From Gallionella sp. (lineage in GTDB: Bacteria > Pseudomonadota > Gammaproteobacteria > Burkholderiales > Gallionellaceae), in NCBI GenBank assembly GCA_028707275.1, contig JAQTUP010000009.1, positions 1 through 64,000 of the forward strand: 64,000 nt of DNA, read 5' to 3'. The translations under genes and the position numbers were made by a program. A model generated the notes under the pieces. That model made no database searches. It worked only from the letters and a program-made list of their open reading frames with translations, and was not told where the DNA came from. Shown one piece after another: positions 22,850 to 33,415 of this stretch (positions are counted from its first letter, which is position 1; the number at the start of each line of letters is the position of its first letter).

Positions 22850-23209
22850 CTATTTGCTCGGATATTCGATCAGTAAATCTTCGTCGCGCAACACCATCTG
22901 GCATGCCAGGCGCCAGGCGGTGTGTACCACGTCATCCACTTTCATCGCGTCTATCTCATCTTGCGTGATTTTGCCGGATGTCTTGAGTGCTGCGATTTCA
23001 CGGTCGGTTAACGGCCCACCCATCGGACCCTTGCTGGACAGATTCGTGACCTTTACCAGACAGGTCGAGCATTCGCCATTCTCGCAGCCAAAGTCGATGG
23101 GGATGTGGTTTTCTTTAGCCAGTTCAAGCACGGTCTTGGTCAGGCTGCCCGCGATGGCATATACGGTCTTATCTTTGTGCAGCGGGCTGGAAAAAGTGAT
23201 GTTAGGCAT
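22850..23209 (-). CDS. Plant-type [2Fe-2S] ferredoxin 1
   Basis: This 119-residue ferredoxin has cluster ligands C42-x4-C47-x2-C50 (DFGCENGECSTC) and C103 (RLACQM). An insert between the third and fourth ligands (TDREIAALKTSGKITQDEID) is longer than in canonical members. ATG 23209 has AAGGAG upstream; the longer frame to 23362 overlaps the next ferredoxin. One of two such ferredoxins in tandem in the nifB operon, probably redox partners of the flavodiiron protein or of nitrogenase (inference). Confidence 0.9.
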   Translation of the reverse strand: MPNITFSSPLHKDKTVYAIAGSLTKTVLELAKENHIPIDFGCENGECSTCLVKVTNLSSKGPMGGPLTDREIAALKTSGKITQDEIDAMKVDDVVHTAWRLACQMVLRDEDLLIEYPSK

Positions 23210-23246
23210 GTTGACTCCTTTTTTAATGTTACGGTTGATAAAACGT

Positions 23247-24797
<1,551 letters not shown>

Positions 24798-24801
<4 letters not shown>

Positions 24802-25229
24802 TCCAATACCTGCTCAGGACAAGGCGGTGCTGCGGGTCTCCTCGGGCACGCTTCCAAGTTCCCGGAAGGCTTTGCATCGCAAAGGCCTATCCACGCGCGC
24901 ACGGCGTCTTCATCGAATCCTGCCCTACATATATCGCCGGCTTTCATCAAAGGGCGGCGTATCAGCAGCGGCTCTTTGATCATCATGGAAAGTGCGGTAT
25001 CGGCGTCCATGTCGGCCGGATTGACTTCACCCGATTTGATATCGGGCGCACTTGGATTAAACCACTGAGTCACCGGCATATCGCCGAAGAACGGGCGCAG
25101 CTCTTCCCGGCTCCAGTTTTCCCTGAGCAGATCCCGGGTCAACACCCTGTGACCGGAGGATGCCAGCCACAGTTTTTGCCGGGTGTTGTTGCCGCAGCCG
25201 GGCTTCTCGAAAAATATCACCGTAGCCAT
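24798..25229 (-). CDS. nifO: ArsC-like nitrogenase-associated protein (NifO)
   Basis: This 143-residue thioredoxin-fold protein of the ArsC/Spx superfamily begins MATVIFFEKPGCGNNTRQKL, with a single active-region cysteine C12. The downstream TQWFNPSAPDIKSGEVNP and MIKEPLLIRRPLM blocks define the nitrogenase-associated (NifO) branch rather than arsenate reductase. The role is not settled. It sits 1 bp after the 4Fe ferredoxin gene and overlaps fprA by four bases. Confidence 0.88.
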
Positions 25230-25230
25230 G

Positions 25231-25509
25231 TCACGCCGCCTGTTGACGTGCGACCAGCTTGGCAAATTTCTCCGGCACAATGCCTGTGAGAGAACCCGGC
25301 GGATTGAGTGGCTCGCCCGATTCATTCAGAATTGCACCTTCGATCGGGCAGATGCTCACACATTGCGATTCCTCGAAATCCCCCGCGCACTCATTGCATT
25401 TATCCGCGTCGATCATAAAATGCGGACGTGCCTCATAAATGGCCTGGTTCGGGCACAGCGGTTCGCAGGCCCAACAATTGACGCAAGACTCGATGATTTC
25501 AAATGCCAT
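25231..25509 (-). CDS. 2[4Fe-4S] ferredoxin after nifB
   Basis: This 92-residue ferredoxin has C9-x2-C12-x2-C15-x3-C19 and C38-x2-C41-x8-C50-x3-C54, the long-spacer type (FdxN-like) usual after nifB. It can supply electrons to NifB or NifH. ATG 25509 has GAGGAA upstream, better than the TTG at 25524. It is second in the nifB operon. Confidence 0.92.
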   Translation of the reverse strand: MAFEIIESCVNCWACEPLCPNQAIYEARPHFMIDADKCNECAGDFEESQCVSICPIEGAILNESGEPLNPPGSLTGIVPEKFAKLVARQQAA

Positions 25510-25530
25510 GATCGTGTTCCTCAATAAATT

Positions 25531-25575
25531 CGTAGGTCGGGCTTTAGCCCGACAGTCGGGTTAAACCGACCTACG
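25531..25575. repeat. GTAGGTCGGG repeat, copy 1
   Basis: CGTAGGTCGGGCTTTAGCCC continues to an inverted CCGACCTACG. On the minus strand the repeat's TAG forms the nifB stop codon (25571-25573). Related copies are at 41531 and 49359. Confidence 0.7.
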
Positions 25576-27064
25576 CAACCTTCTGCTGTTCGGCGGGCCT
25601 GGCGTCCAACTTGCCATTACTGAGCATCTCTTCATACACCGCCAGTATCGCGTCCTCAATCGGCTCCATCGCATGTTCGCCGTTGGGCGTAATACCGGCT
25701 TTTTCCAAAGGCCCCCAGGGTTCAAAGCCGATTTTGCTGCACAGCACCACCTCGCAACCCGATAACACCTCGATGCTCTTGTCCAGCGCGCTCATCCCGT
25801 CGCCGCAAGTGTCCCCGCCTTCGCAGTAGGCGACTGTCTTGCGGTGACCGATGAAACGCACGCCGGATGCCGATGCCTCATAGATCAAAAACTCGCGGGC
25901 GTGTCCGAAGTGTTCGTTGATCACACCGCTGCCCCGGGTTGCAACAGCCATCAGTACCGGGCGGGTTGCAGGCTTTGGCCGGATCTCCTCTATGCTGTGT
26001 ACTTTTGCATGTTTTGCGGCGCGTTTGGCGTCCAGTTCTTCATTGATGGCGGCATGGATTTCGGCGCGCATCTTCATTGCCTCCGGGTAGTTGATGTCCA
26101 TGGCCTCGATCTTCTCCATGGTGAACTCGTCTCCGCGATCCTCGCCCAGCATCCCCACCGCATCGGCGCGACACTGGCGACAATGGCGCATCATGTTCAT
26201 GTCGCCCGAGCATTCGTCCTGCAAGGCTTGCAACTCTTCGGCTGTCGGTCCGCGCTGGCCGGTCATGCCATAAAATGTGCCGTGTTCAGCCTCGGAAATC
26301 AGCGGCATCACGTTGTGCAAGAAAGCGCCTTTTGCCTTGACGATACGGGAGACTTCGGCCAGATGCCGGTCGTTGACGCCCGGTATCAATACCGAATTAA
26401 CCTTGACCAGAATGCCGCGTGCTACCAGCATTTCCAGCCCTTTTTGCTGCTGTTCGATCAAAATGGCGGCCGCTTCCCGACCCTTGATGCGCTTGTTCTT
26501 CCAGAAGATCCAGGGATAGATCAGTGCGCCCACATCCGGATCGACACAGTTGATGGTGATGGTGACATGATCGATATTGTGCTTTGCCAGTTCGTCGATA
26601 TGGTCTGGCAAAGACAGTCCATTGGTCGAGACGCACAGCTTGATATCCGGCGCCTGTTCGGCCAGCATGCGGAAGGTCTCGAAGGTGCGTTCAGGGTTAG
26701 CCAGCGGGTCGCCTGGACCTGCGATGCCCAGCACCGTCATTTGCGGGATGGTCGCGGCGACAGCCAGCACCTTTTTGACCGCCTGAACCGGGTGATGCAG
26801 CTCGGAGACGACGCCCGGGCGCGATTCGTTGGCGCAATCGTATTTCCGGTTGCAGTAATGGCACTGAATATTACAGGCGGGCGCAACGGCCACGTGCATG
26901 CGGGCGAAGTAGTGGTGTGCCTCTTCGGAGTAGCAGGGGTGGTTAAACACCTTTTCGCGGATATGCTCAGGCAGATGCCCCATCTGATCATCCGTTGAGC
27001 CGCAGGAGCCCGACTGGCAGCCACTGGCATCGGGTGCTACATTGTTAAGGACAGGTAATTCCAC
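25571..27064 (-). CDS. nifB: FeMo-cofactor radical SAM synthase NifB
   Basis: This 497-residue NifB makes NifB-co (the 8Fe-9S-C precursor) from [4Fe-4S] clusters and SAM. It has an N-terminal radical SAM domain with C64-x3-C68-x2-C71 (APACNIQCHYC) and further conserved cysteines. A C-terminal NifX-like domain starts at about 370 (LMAVATRGSGVINEHFGHAR). It is led by a sigma54 promoter and NifA site and heads a seven-gene downstream run to draG. The stop codon comes from a repeat element. Confidence 0.97.
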   Translation of the reverse strand: MELPVLNNVAPDASGCQSGSCGSTDDQMGHLPEHIREKVFNHPCYSEEAHHYFARMHVAVAPACNIQCHYCNRKYDCANESRPGVVSELHHPVQAVKKVLAVAATIPQMTVLGIAGPGDPLANPERTFETFRMLAEQAPDIKLCVSTNGLSLPDHIDELAKHNIDHVTITINCVDPDVGALIYPWIFWKNKRIKGREAAAILIEQQQKGLEMLVARGILVKVNSVLIPGVNDRHLAEVSRIVKAKGAFLHNVMPLISEAEHGTFYGMTGQRGPTAEELQALQDECSGDMNMMRHCRQCRADAVGMLGEDRGDEFTMEKIEAMDINYPEAMKMRAEIHAAINEELDAKRAAKHAKVHSIEEIRPKPATRPVLMAVATRGSGVINEHFGHAREFLIYEASASGVRFIGHRKTVAYCEGGDTCGDGMSALDKSIEVLSGCEVVLCSKIGFEPWGPLEKAGITPNGEHAMEPIEDAILAVYEEMLSNGKLDARPAEQQKVA

Positions 27065-27097
27065 GTAAATTCTCCTAAGACCGGTTGCTTAAATCAA

Positions 27098-27113
27098 AGC
27101 AAACTGCGTGCCC
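27098..27113 (-). promoter_or_regulatory. Sigma54 promoter of the nifB operon
   Basis: On the minus strand it reads GGGCACG-CAGT-TTGCT, with the GG-N10-GC spacing of -24/-12 promoters, about 35 bp before the nifB start. Confidence 0.85.
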
Positions 27114-27207
27114 GGTTTTAGTTGTTTTATAACATGTTGTTTTAACTGTTTAATTCGTTATTTTGCGCGCCTCGTGTGGGGAACTGCACATGACATCAAA
27201 GATGACT

Positions 27208-27223
27208 TGTCGCGAAGGCTACA
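27208..27223. promoter_or_regulatory. NifA upstream activator site for nifB
   Basis: TGT-CGCGAAGGCT-ACA fits TGT-N10-ACA and shares its half-sites and flank (TTGTCGCG) with the nifE site. It lies about 95 bp upstream of the -24 element. Nothing else is seen in the 27065-27330 gap. Confidence 0.85.
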
Positions 27224-27330
27224 AAATCATCTTGCAGGTTTAAAAGGGGGAGTAGTTGGGCGGGTAGCTGCTATTGGCTGTGTATGCGCCTTGTCAGGCG
27301 CGCGTAGATTTTTACCGTCCTGCCGGGCGG

Positions 27331-27666
27331 TTAAGCTTGAGTGTTATGGGCGGCACTCAACGTTTCCGAGACGAACTCGGCTCTTGATGCCGCGTTGTTT
27401 TCCTGATTATTCAGCGTGCACCACGAAAAAAACGCCTCAGGGACAATATGACATTCAACGGCACGCACCCCCGAGCGCTGAAACTCACGGCGTGCCAGGA
27501 CAGCCATAGCTTTCCATTTTACAAAGGAGTCCTCGAAACATTCCGGATCGGCGGCGGTGGCCTTCACCTGAACCCAGGTTTCCTCGGTGTACCAGGTGAG
27601 GCCTACCAGGAGTGACTGGCTGCGTTTTTTTAATCTCAGGCGTTGCAGTAGCGGAGGTTGTCTCAT
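27331..27666 (-). CDS. Conserved hypothetical protein
   Basis: This 111-residue soluble protein reads LLVGLTWYTEETWVQVKATA, then CFEDSFVKWKAMAVLARREF and HIVPEAFFSWCTLNNQEN. I have the impression of a widely conserved small family of unknown function. It lies upstream of nifB on the same strand but is separated from it by the NifA site and promoter, so it is not part of the nifB transcript. No Shine-Dalgarno is obvious. Confidence 0.6.
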   Translation of the reverse strand: MRQPPLLQRLRLKKRSQSLLVGLTWYTEETWVQVKATAADPECFEDSFVKWKAMAVLARREFQRSGVRAVECHIVPEAFFSWCTLNNQENNAASRAEFVSETLSAAHNTQA

Positions 27667-27693
27667 ATTTTAAAGTAGGTGGGGGAATGGCTG

Positions 27694-28935
27694 CTAGTGT
27701 TCATCGACCAGCAGATCGAGTTTTTTGGCCAGCCACTTGGTGGTGGTCGCCTGTATGAGTATCGTCATCAGGATCGCGATGAAGGTAACGGAGGCGATGA
27801 TCTGCGCGCCGGGCGCCTTCATGCCGACCAGCATTCCGGCCAGCGCGCCGGGAATCACCCCCGTTTCACGCGTCCAGCACATGAATAGCAGCTCCTTGAA
27901 ACTCCATTTTGCGCGTCGATCAGGCCATGCGCAGACAAACACCGTGACCGGGCGCGCGACCAGCATGAAGACCACCACCACAGCGACGCCCGCCCACAGG
28001 TACTGGTTCATCAGCGCGAAATCGACCTGAGTGCCCAATAAAATAAAAATGAACATGCGCATGATCAGCGCCGTGGTCATGACAAAATCTTCGAGCTGAT
28101 GACTCTCCGCTGACGAGCGAGTAAAGCCCAGAGATTCGACATTGCCCAGCATGATGCCGAACACGAACACGGCCATAAAGCCGCTCGAATGCAGGCCGTC
28201 CGCCGACATATAAGCGCCGATCACCGCCATCAAGGTGACTACCGGGGCGAACTCGGCGAGAAAATCAAATTTTTCGTGGGCGATCAGTACGGCTGCCAGA
28301 TACCCCAGCACGCCGCCAATCACAATCCCCAGGAAAGACTGCTTGAGCAGATCGATCAAAGCGTCTGCTGCGGAAAATTCGCCCGCGCCCATCGCCACCC
28401 CCAGCACGGTAAAGGTGACAATCGCGCCCATCGCGTCGTTAAAAGCCGATTCGGTCATCACCGTCTGAGCCACGCGCTCGCGGATTTTGACCTGTTTGAA
28501 TACCGGCACCAGCGTTGCAGGATCGGTGGAGGCCAGCACAGCCCCCAGCAGCAGCGCCACGATGACCGGCACGCCCAGGAAATAATAGGCCGCAGCCCCG
28601 GTGATCGCCGCCGTGACCAGCACGCCGATGGTGGCCAGCACAACCACCGTGACCCAGACCTCTTTGAGTACGCGCAGTCTGATCGAGGCGCCGCCGTCAA
28701 ACAGGATGTAGCTGGAGCCGAAAATCAGGATCAGTTGATTGACCGTCGAATCAGAGCGGATGTCCACCAGTCCCAGCGCACCGGGACCTATCAGCATGCC
28801 CACCAGCAAAAACACCACCACATCGGGTATACGCACCAGGCGCGCAATCAGGCCGGAAAAAGTCCCCAGACCCAGGATGATGCCGAATAACAGCAAGGTA
28901 TGCTTGGCGATATCCATTGATGCGGAAGATTCCAT
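27694..28935 (-). CDS. Cation/proton antiporter (CPA family)
   Basis: This 413-residue protein has about 12 transmembrane helices and the core motifs of Na+(K+)/H+ antiporters: LVGMLIGPGALGLV, ILFDGGASIRLR, GAVLASTDPATLVPVF and TESAFNDAMGAIVTF (the N-D pair). AAGGAAC precedes the ATG. It lies between nifB and nif11-nifA-nifL on the same strand. It may balance ion gradients in cells running Rnf, a sodium or proton pump, but that link is inference. Confidence 0.9.
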   Translation of the reverse strand: MESSASMDIAKHTLLLFGIILGLGTFSGLIARLVRIPDVVVFLLVGMLIGPGALGLVDIRSDSTVNQLILIFGSSYILFDGGASIRLRVLKEVWVTVVVLATIGVLVTAAITGAAAYYFLGVPVIVALLLGAVLASTDPATLVPVFKQVKIRERVAQTVMTESAFNDAMGAIVTFTVLGVAMGAGEFSAADALIDLLKQSFLGIVIGGVLGYLAAVLIAHEKFDFLAEFAPVVTLMAVIGAYMSADGLHSSGFMAVFVFGIMLGNVESLGFTRSSAESHQLEDFVMTTALIMRMFIFILLGTQVDFALMNQYLWAGVAVVVVFMLVARPVTVFVCAWPDRRAKWSFKELLFMCWTRETGVIPGALAGMLVGMKAPGAQIIASVTFIAILMTILIQATTTKWLAKKLDLLVDEH

Positions 28936-29048
28936 GATGTTCCTTATGACAGGTGATAAAACGCCGAGCTTAGCAGATACGGACGCGCTAAACCACAGCC
29001 CGGCTTAATTGGTAGTCAGTCAGAATCAGTGTCTGTTGAAGCCGCAGG

Positions 29049-29075
29049 AAAAACCGGCGAACATGCCGGTTTTTT
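29049..29075. terminator. Intrinsic terminator after nif11
   Basis: AAAAACCGGC-GAACAT-GCCGGTTTTTT is a GC stem with A/T tails on both sides, 5 bp beyond the nif11 stop on the minus strand. It can end the nifLA-nif11 transcript and works in either direction. Confidence 0.8.
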
Positions 29076-29079
29076 CGCG

Positions 29080-29298
29080 TCAGGCGCGCAGCAGTGCCTT
29101 GGCGAGCTTTTCGGACAACTGCTCGGCGGTGAATTGCGGTTCATTGGGCGGGTACATCTCATCTTCGATGAACTGAAAACCGTTTTCACGCGCCAGAGTG
29201 AGCAACTCGCGCACCTTCTGGCAGGCGATGAGTTTTTCTTTCAGTTCAGGTTCTGCGCGGGCTTTATCCGAAAAGGCTTTGATGTCTTTGATGGCCAT
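29080..29298 (-). CDS. Nif11-domain small protein
   Basis: This 72-residue protein reads MAIKDIKAFSDKARAEPELK, then EKLIACQKVRELLTLARENG and FQFIEDEMYP. It matches the Nif11 domain, first seen in nif clusters and later as leaders of some RiPP precursors. No GG cleavage site or core peptide follows, so it is a stand-alone form. It is preceded by its own sigma54-type promoter at 29370-29385 and followed by a terminator. Function in nitrogen fixation is unknown. Confidence 0.85.
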   Translation of the reverse strand: MAIKDIKAFSDKARAEPELKEKLIACQKVRELLTLARENGFQFIEDEMYPPNEPQFTAEQLSEKLAKALLRA

Positions 29299-29369
29299 AT
29301 GGGTCTCGTTTAGTTTGATATAAATGGGTGTCGGGTGAATTGTCGCTTTTTCACCCTTGAGCCATATCA

Positions 29370-29385
29370 AGCAAATTTCGTGCCG
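29370..29385 (-). promoter_or_regulatory. Sigma54 promoter of nif11
   Basis: On the minus strand CGGCACG-AAAT-TTGCT keeps the GG-N10-GC spacing. It lies between the nifA stop and the nif11 start, giving a leader of about 60 bases. No TGT-N10-ACA site was found near it. Confidence 0.75.
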
Positions 29386-29402
29386 GACTCGCCTCGCGGC
29401 CG

Positions 29403-30974
29403 TTAAATCTGCCTGACCTTGATATTCAGCGTCTGAATGCGATAAGCGATCTGACGCGGCGTCATATCCAGCAGGCGAGCGGCCTTAGCTTGCACCCAGC
29501 CTGCCTGTTCCAGCGCCGCGATCACTTTTTCGCGCTCATCCATATCCGGGGCATCCAGGTTGATGCTCTGGATAAAGGCGCGTCCGGCCGAGACTTTTTC
29601 ATCGATGCCGGTGAGCAAAATAGCGTCCCGGTCGATCACGCTGCCTTCGGTCATCACGGCGGCGCGCTCCAGGCAGTTTTCCAGTTCACGCACATTGCCC
29701 GGCCAGTCGTGGTGCATCAGGATGCGTTGCGCCGTATCGGTCAGACTGAGTGATCGGCCTTGTTTGGCGGCCACTTTATCCACCAGGAAGCGCGCAATAT
29801 CCGGTATGTCTTCCATACGCTCGCGAAGCGGCGGCAAAAAAAGCGGCATGACGTTAAGCCGGTAGTACAAATCCTCGCGAAAACGGCCGGCCTCCACTTC
29901 GGCCTCCAGATCCCGGTGGGTCGCGGCAACCACGCGCACATCGACTTTGATCGTCTGGGTGCCGCCGACACGTTCCAATTCGCCTTCTTGCAACACGCGC
30001 AGCAGCTTGGCCTGGAAGGGCGCTGAAATTTCGCCGATTTCGTCGAGGAATACCGTGCCACCTTCAGCCTGTTCAAAGCGACCCTTTCGTTGCGCGACAG
30101 CGCCTGTGAATGAGCCCTTTTCGTGACCAAACAGCTCAGATTCCAGCAGGCTTTCGGGCAGGGCGGCGCAGTTGAGTTTGACGTAGCTACCGCGCGCTCG
30201 CGGCGAGTTGTAGTGGATGGCGTTGGCAATCAATTCCTTGCCTGTTCCGGTTTCGCCGCGTATCAGCACCGTGGTATTCCACTTGGCCACCAGCCTTACC
30301 TGTTCAAAAATCCGGCGCATCAGCGGATTGTGGCCGATGATGTTGTCGAAGCCATATTGTCCGCGCACCGTGCGCCGCAACACGTCGCGTTCTTCGGTCA
30401 GCACGCTTTTTTCCTGTGCCACATCCTGCGACAGGCGCACGCTTTGACCGATCAGGTTAGCGACCATTTCCAGAAAACGCGCGTATTCGTCCAGCAGAAT
30501 CTCAGCCCCTGGCGCAGGTTGCGCGGCCAGCACGCCGACGACTTTTTTACCTGTTCTGATCGGCACGCCGACAAAGGCGCCCAGGGGATTGTAGATGCCT
30601 AAACGGCTCAGGAAACGCGGTTCATCAGTGATTCGTCTGACCACGATGCTGCTGCCTGTCTTCATGATGGTGCCGACGATTCCTTCGCCGGCCAGATAAC
30701 TGACGTCTTCAGTAATTTTGTCGGCGATGCCATGCACCAGCGAGACCTGTAACTCGCCGGTTTTTGCGTCCATCAGGCTGACCATGCCGCGTTCCAGTCC
30801 CACCCCTTCGTGCAGGGCGTGTAACACCCCGTCCAGTGTTTCCCTGAGATTGACCGAGCGGGACAACACCCGGCTTGCCTGGTATAACGTTTCAAGTTCG
30901 GTACGCAGCATCTCAAGTTCCAGCCCGGACCAGCCTTCTTGTTGCGCGTTCGACAATTCAAGTTCAACAGACAT
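29403..30974 (-). CDS. nifA: Nitrogen fixation activator NifA
   Basis: This 523-residue sigma54 activator has a GAF domain at about 30-180, an AAA+ domain with Walker A GETGTGKE (240-247), a GAFTGA-loop variant GSFTGA (287-292), Walker B VFLDEIGE (308-315), and a C-terminal HTH ([20 protein letters not shown]). The interdomain linker lacks the cysteines of oxygen-sensitive NifA, as expected where NifL does the sensing. ATG 30974 overlaps the nifL end by 11 bp. Confidence 0.97.
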   Translation of the reverse strand: MSVELELSNAQQEGWSGLELEMLRTELETLYQASRVLSRSVNLRETLDGVLHALHEGVGLERGMVSLMDAKTGELQVSLVHGIADKITEDVSYLAGEGIVGTIMKTGSSIVVRRITDEPRFLSRLGIYNPLGAFVGVPIRTGKKVVGVLAAQPAPGAEILLDEYARFLEMVANLIGQSVRLSQDVAQEKSVLTEERDVLRRTVRGQYGFDNIIGHNPLMRRIFEQVRLVAKWNTTVLIRGETGTGKELIANAIHYNSPRARGSYVKLNCAALPESLLESELFGHEKGSFTGAVAQRKGRFEQAEGGTVFLDEIGEISAPFQAKLLRVLQEGELERVGGTQTIKVDVRVVAATHRDLEAEVEAGRFREDLYYRLNVMPLFLPPLRERMEDIPDIARFLVDKVAAKQGRSLSLTDTAQRILMHHDWPGNVRELENCLERAAVMTEGSVIDRDAILLTGIDEKVSAGRAFIQSINLDAPDMDEREKVIAALEQAGWVQAKAARLLDMTPRQIAYRIQTLNIKVRQI

Positions 30975-32550
30975 GATCGTCTCCCGCTGCTCGCGGCAAC
31001 TGCACCCGCACCCGGCACCCGCGCCGATACTCCGGATCAATATCGATGGTTCCGCCGTGACGCACGACAATATCCTGGGCCATGGCCAGACCCAATCCCA
31101 TATGTTGTTGGACGGCCCCCTTGGTGGTAAAAAATGGCTGGAATACCTTAAAGCGCAACTCGTTCGGGATGCCAGGCCCGCTGTCTTCTATCGACACCTC
31201 CATGCAGTCGGCCCGGGTCACACACCCGATACGCAATACTCGATGCGAGCTGCGCTGTTCATCAAAGGCTTCCACCGCGTTGGCAATGAGCTGTTTGAAT
31301 AAATTCGAGAGTTGCACGGGTTGACCAAAAACACTGCCTGAATTTGCGTCCGTCTGCCATTCGACCACGATATTCGCCCCCAACAGGCGAGGCGTCGAAA
31401 GCTTGAGCAAATCGGACAATACCTCGTTGAGATTGACGCATTGCGGCGTCTCGGTGGTCTGTTCAGGAATGCACGAACGCACCGTTTCCAGTGCCTCATG
31501 TATTTTTTTCATGGCATCCTCCAGCGCCGTTGCAAAAATCCCGCCACTATCCGTCCCGGAGCGTGGCGAAGGGGTTCCCGAGAGGCGGCGCTCCAGCATG
31601 AGTGATACCGCCGAGAGCGTGTTGAGCGGGCCTTCCAGTTGATAGACCGCGCCCGCCAGCGATTCCCGCAGACCCTGGACGCGTTCTTGTTCGGATAACA
31701 GTGCATGCAGGCTGTTGATGCGCAACGCTTCTTGCTGCCGTTTGAATTCGCTGATGTCAGCAATGGTGAGCAGCAGATAATGCTTTTGCTGCGGCTCATA
31801 AAAGGCGTCTGCACCGACATCCTGCTCGCCAAACCAGGAGATGGAGCAGGAAAACCAGCGCGCAGCGCGCCTGGGGGGCTCGACACACACGACGCGCGCG
31901 GCGATGTTCTGGTGGCAGCTTTGTGCCTGTTCAAACGCATCATCCATCTGTGCGCGAATCAGTCTCAACAAGGTGACAGCCGGCTCCTGGCCCAGATCGC
32001 CGATCAGTTTCTTGTATTCCTGATTGTCGAGCAATACGCGTTCATGCTCGTCGAGCAATACGATGGCCACCTGTGCCGAATCCACCACGGATTCGATGAG
32101 GTTCTTTTGATTTTGCACCTGTCGCTCCAGCCGGTGCACTTCGGTGACATCCCTGTGCATGCCGAGGTAGTGCGTGGTGTTTCCCTCTTCGTTGACCACA
32201 GGTGAAATGGTCAGATCAGCCAGATATCGACTGCCGTCCCGGCGTTTGTTGACCAACAGACCATTCCATGGACGCTGCCGCTTGATCTGCGCCCACAAGG
32301 TTTCGTACACCAGCCTGGGAGTGACGCGGTATGAAAGCCGTGACTGGTTCTGCCCCAAAATTTCTGCCGAAGAATAGCCCGTGGTGCGCAAAAAGGCGGG
32401 ATTGGCATACAGGATATTCGACTGCTCGTCCGTGATTGAAATCGCCAGGGCTGACTGATCAACCACCTGACGAAAAATATGTTCGGGCACGGACTTGACT
32501 GCGGCGTCATCGGACACCGTTGCGTTTATTTCAGGAGGCAGTTTGGCCAT
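30964..32550 (-). CDS. nifL: NifA-inhibiting sensor NifL
   Basis: This 528-residue flavoprotein holds NifA inactive under oxygen or fixed nitrogen. The first PAS domain at about 20-130 (ALAISITDEQSNILYANPAF) should bind FAD. A second PAS follows at about 140-280. A kinase-like region then ends in GHKL motifs (LIANAVEAFDE, then SIEDSGPGIP and GLGLAMAQDIVVRHGG). ATG 32550 was chosen because the sigma54 promoter lies just upstream, making longer frames unlikely. Confidence 0.95.
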   Translation of the reverse strand: MAKLPPEINATVSDDAAVKSVPEHIFRQVVDQSALAISITDEQSNILYANPAFLRTTGYSSAEILGQNQSRLSYRVTPRLVYETLWAQIKRQRPWNGLLVNKRRDGSRYLADLTISPVVNEEGNTTHYLGMHRDVTEVHRLERQVQNQKNLIESVVDSAQVAIVLLDEHERVLLDNQEYKKLIGDLGQEPAVTLLRLIRAQMDDAFEQAQSCHQNIAARVVCVEPPRRAARWFSCSISWFGEQDVGADAFYEPQQKHYLLLTIADISEFKRQQEALRINSLHALLSEQERVQGLRESLAGAVYQLEGPLNTLSAVSLMLERRLSGTPSPRSGTDSGGIFATALEDAMKKIHEALETVRSCIPEQTTETPQCVNLNEVLSDLLKLSTPRLLGANIVVEWQTDANSGSVFGQPVQLSNLFKQLIANAVEAFDEQRSSHRVLRIGCVTRADCMEVSIEDSGPGIPNELRFKVFQPFFTTKGAVQQHMGLGLAMAQDIVVRHGGTIDIDPEYRRGCRVRVQLPRAAGDDHVC

Positions 32551-32584
32551 GATTCTTCCGATTGCGATTGAATGAGTAATTTCA

Positions 32585-32600
32585 AGCAATATCTGTGCCT
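32585..32600 (-). promoter_or_regulatory. Sigma54-like promoter of nifLA
   Basis: On the minus strand AGGCACA-GATA-TTGCT has the GG-N10-GC spacing, 35 bp before nifL. If real, nifLA is under NtrC or NifA control. Confidence 0.75.
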
Positions 32601-32644
32601 GTAGTTTTATTGTCCTGTAACAAGACCGCCACTGCGAGCCCGGT

Positions 32645-32660
32645 TGTCGTGTTTGTGACA
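32645..32660. promoter_or_regulatory. NifA site between nifL and rnfA
   Basis: TGT-CGTGTTTGTG-ACA fits TGT-N10-ACA. It is about 45 bp from the nifL -24 element and about 106 bp from that of rnfA, so it could serve both. Confidence 0.75.
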
Positions 32661-32730
32661 TCCATGCGCGGCATGAACCGACAATGACAAATTTTTTTGC
32701 ACAAAATTGTTGCGTCGATGCGTTAATGGA

Positions 32731-32744
32731 TTGATTTTTATCAG
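32731..32744. promoter_or_regulatory. FNR/ANR-like box upstream of rnfA
   Basis: TTGAT-TTTT-ATCAG differs at one base from the FNR/ANR consensus TTGAT-N4-ATCAA. It lies just upstream of the rnf sigma54 promoter and could add oxygen control. Confidence 0.45.
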
Positions 32745-32765
32745 GTCTGAGCGATTACGCTGAAC

Positions 32766-32781
32766 TGGCACGAGGCTTGCG
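32766..32781 (+). promoter_or_regulatory. Sigma54 promoter of the rnf operon
   Basis: TGGCACG-AGGC-TTGCG is a near-consensus -24/-12 element 27 bp before the rnfA ATG. Confidence 0.9.
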
Positions 32782-32807
32782 TGTAGCAGGGCAGGAGACT
32801 TGATGAT

Positions 32808-33389
32808 ATGAGCGAATACCTGTTGTTGCTGCTTTCCACCGCACTGGTCAATAACGTGGTGCTGGTGAAATTTTTGGGTTTATGCCCGTTTATGGGCATT
32901 TCCAAAAAAATGGACACGGCTTTGAGCATGGGGCTTGCCACGACCTTTGTGATTACCTTTACCACCGCAGGTTCCTGGTTGCTGGAGCACTGGTTGCTGA
33001 TCCCGCTGGGAATCGAGTATTTGCGCATACTGACTTACATTCTGGTGATCGCGGCCGTGGTGCAGTTCACCGAGATGGTGATACGCAAGGTGAGCCCGCC
33101 GCTGTATCAGGTACTGGGCATCTACCTGCCGCTGATTACCACCAACTGTGCGGTGCTGGGTCTGCCTTTGCTCAATGTGCAGGAAAAGAGCGGGTTTGCC
33201 GTCAGTCTGATCGGCGGTTTTGGTTCTTCGGTGGGCTTCACGCTGGTATTGGTGTTGTTCGCCGGCATGCGTGAACGTATCGCGTTAGCCAGCGTACCCC
33301 CTGCTTTTTCCGGCGCGCCTATCGCTTTTATCACAGCCGGCATACTGGCCTTAGCCTTCATGGGGTTTGCCGGTCTGGTCCCGCATTAG
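32808..33389 (+). CDS. rnfA: Rnf complex subunit RnfA
   Basis: This 193-residue, six-helix membrane subunit is an antiporter-like protein related to RnfE. It starts [20 protein letters not shown], then [19 protein letters not shown], with TTNCAVLG mid-protein, whose cysteine helps hold an intramembrane FeS cluster together with RnfE. The complex uses ion-motive force to reduce ferredoxin with NADH for nitrogenase. First gene of the rnf operon. Confidence 0.96.
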   Translation: MSEYLLLLLSTALVNNVVLVKFLGLCPFMGISKKMDTALSMGLATTFVITFTTAGSWLLEHWLLIPLGIEYLRILTYILVIAAVVQFTEMVIRKVSPPLYQVLGIYLPLITTNCAVLGLPLLNVQEKSGFAVSLIGGFGSSVGFTLVLVLFAGMRERIALASVPPAFSGAPIAFITAGILALAFMGFAGLVPH

Positions 33390-33415
33390 TCTGTCAGCTT
33401 ACGGAAGGAAGGACG

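Noticed and set aside
25844..26998. 384-residue plus-strand frame opposite nifB
   Set aside because: Antisense shadow of nifB, rich in His/Gln/Asp from reverse-complement codons, with no ribosome site or domain.
27114..27145. Second NifA site near nifB (TGTTTTATAACA)
   Set aside because: The spacer is 6, not 10, so it does not fit TGT-N10-ACA. The site at 27208-27223 fits fully.
29403..30974. Oxygen-sensitive NifA with linker cysteines
   Set aside because: The linker between the AAA+ domain and the HTH has no cysteine motif, and nifL is present directly upstream.
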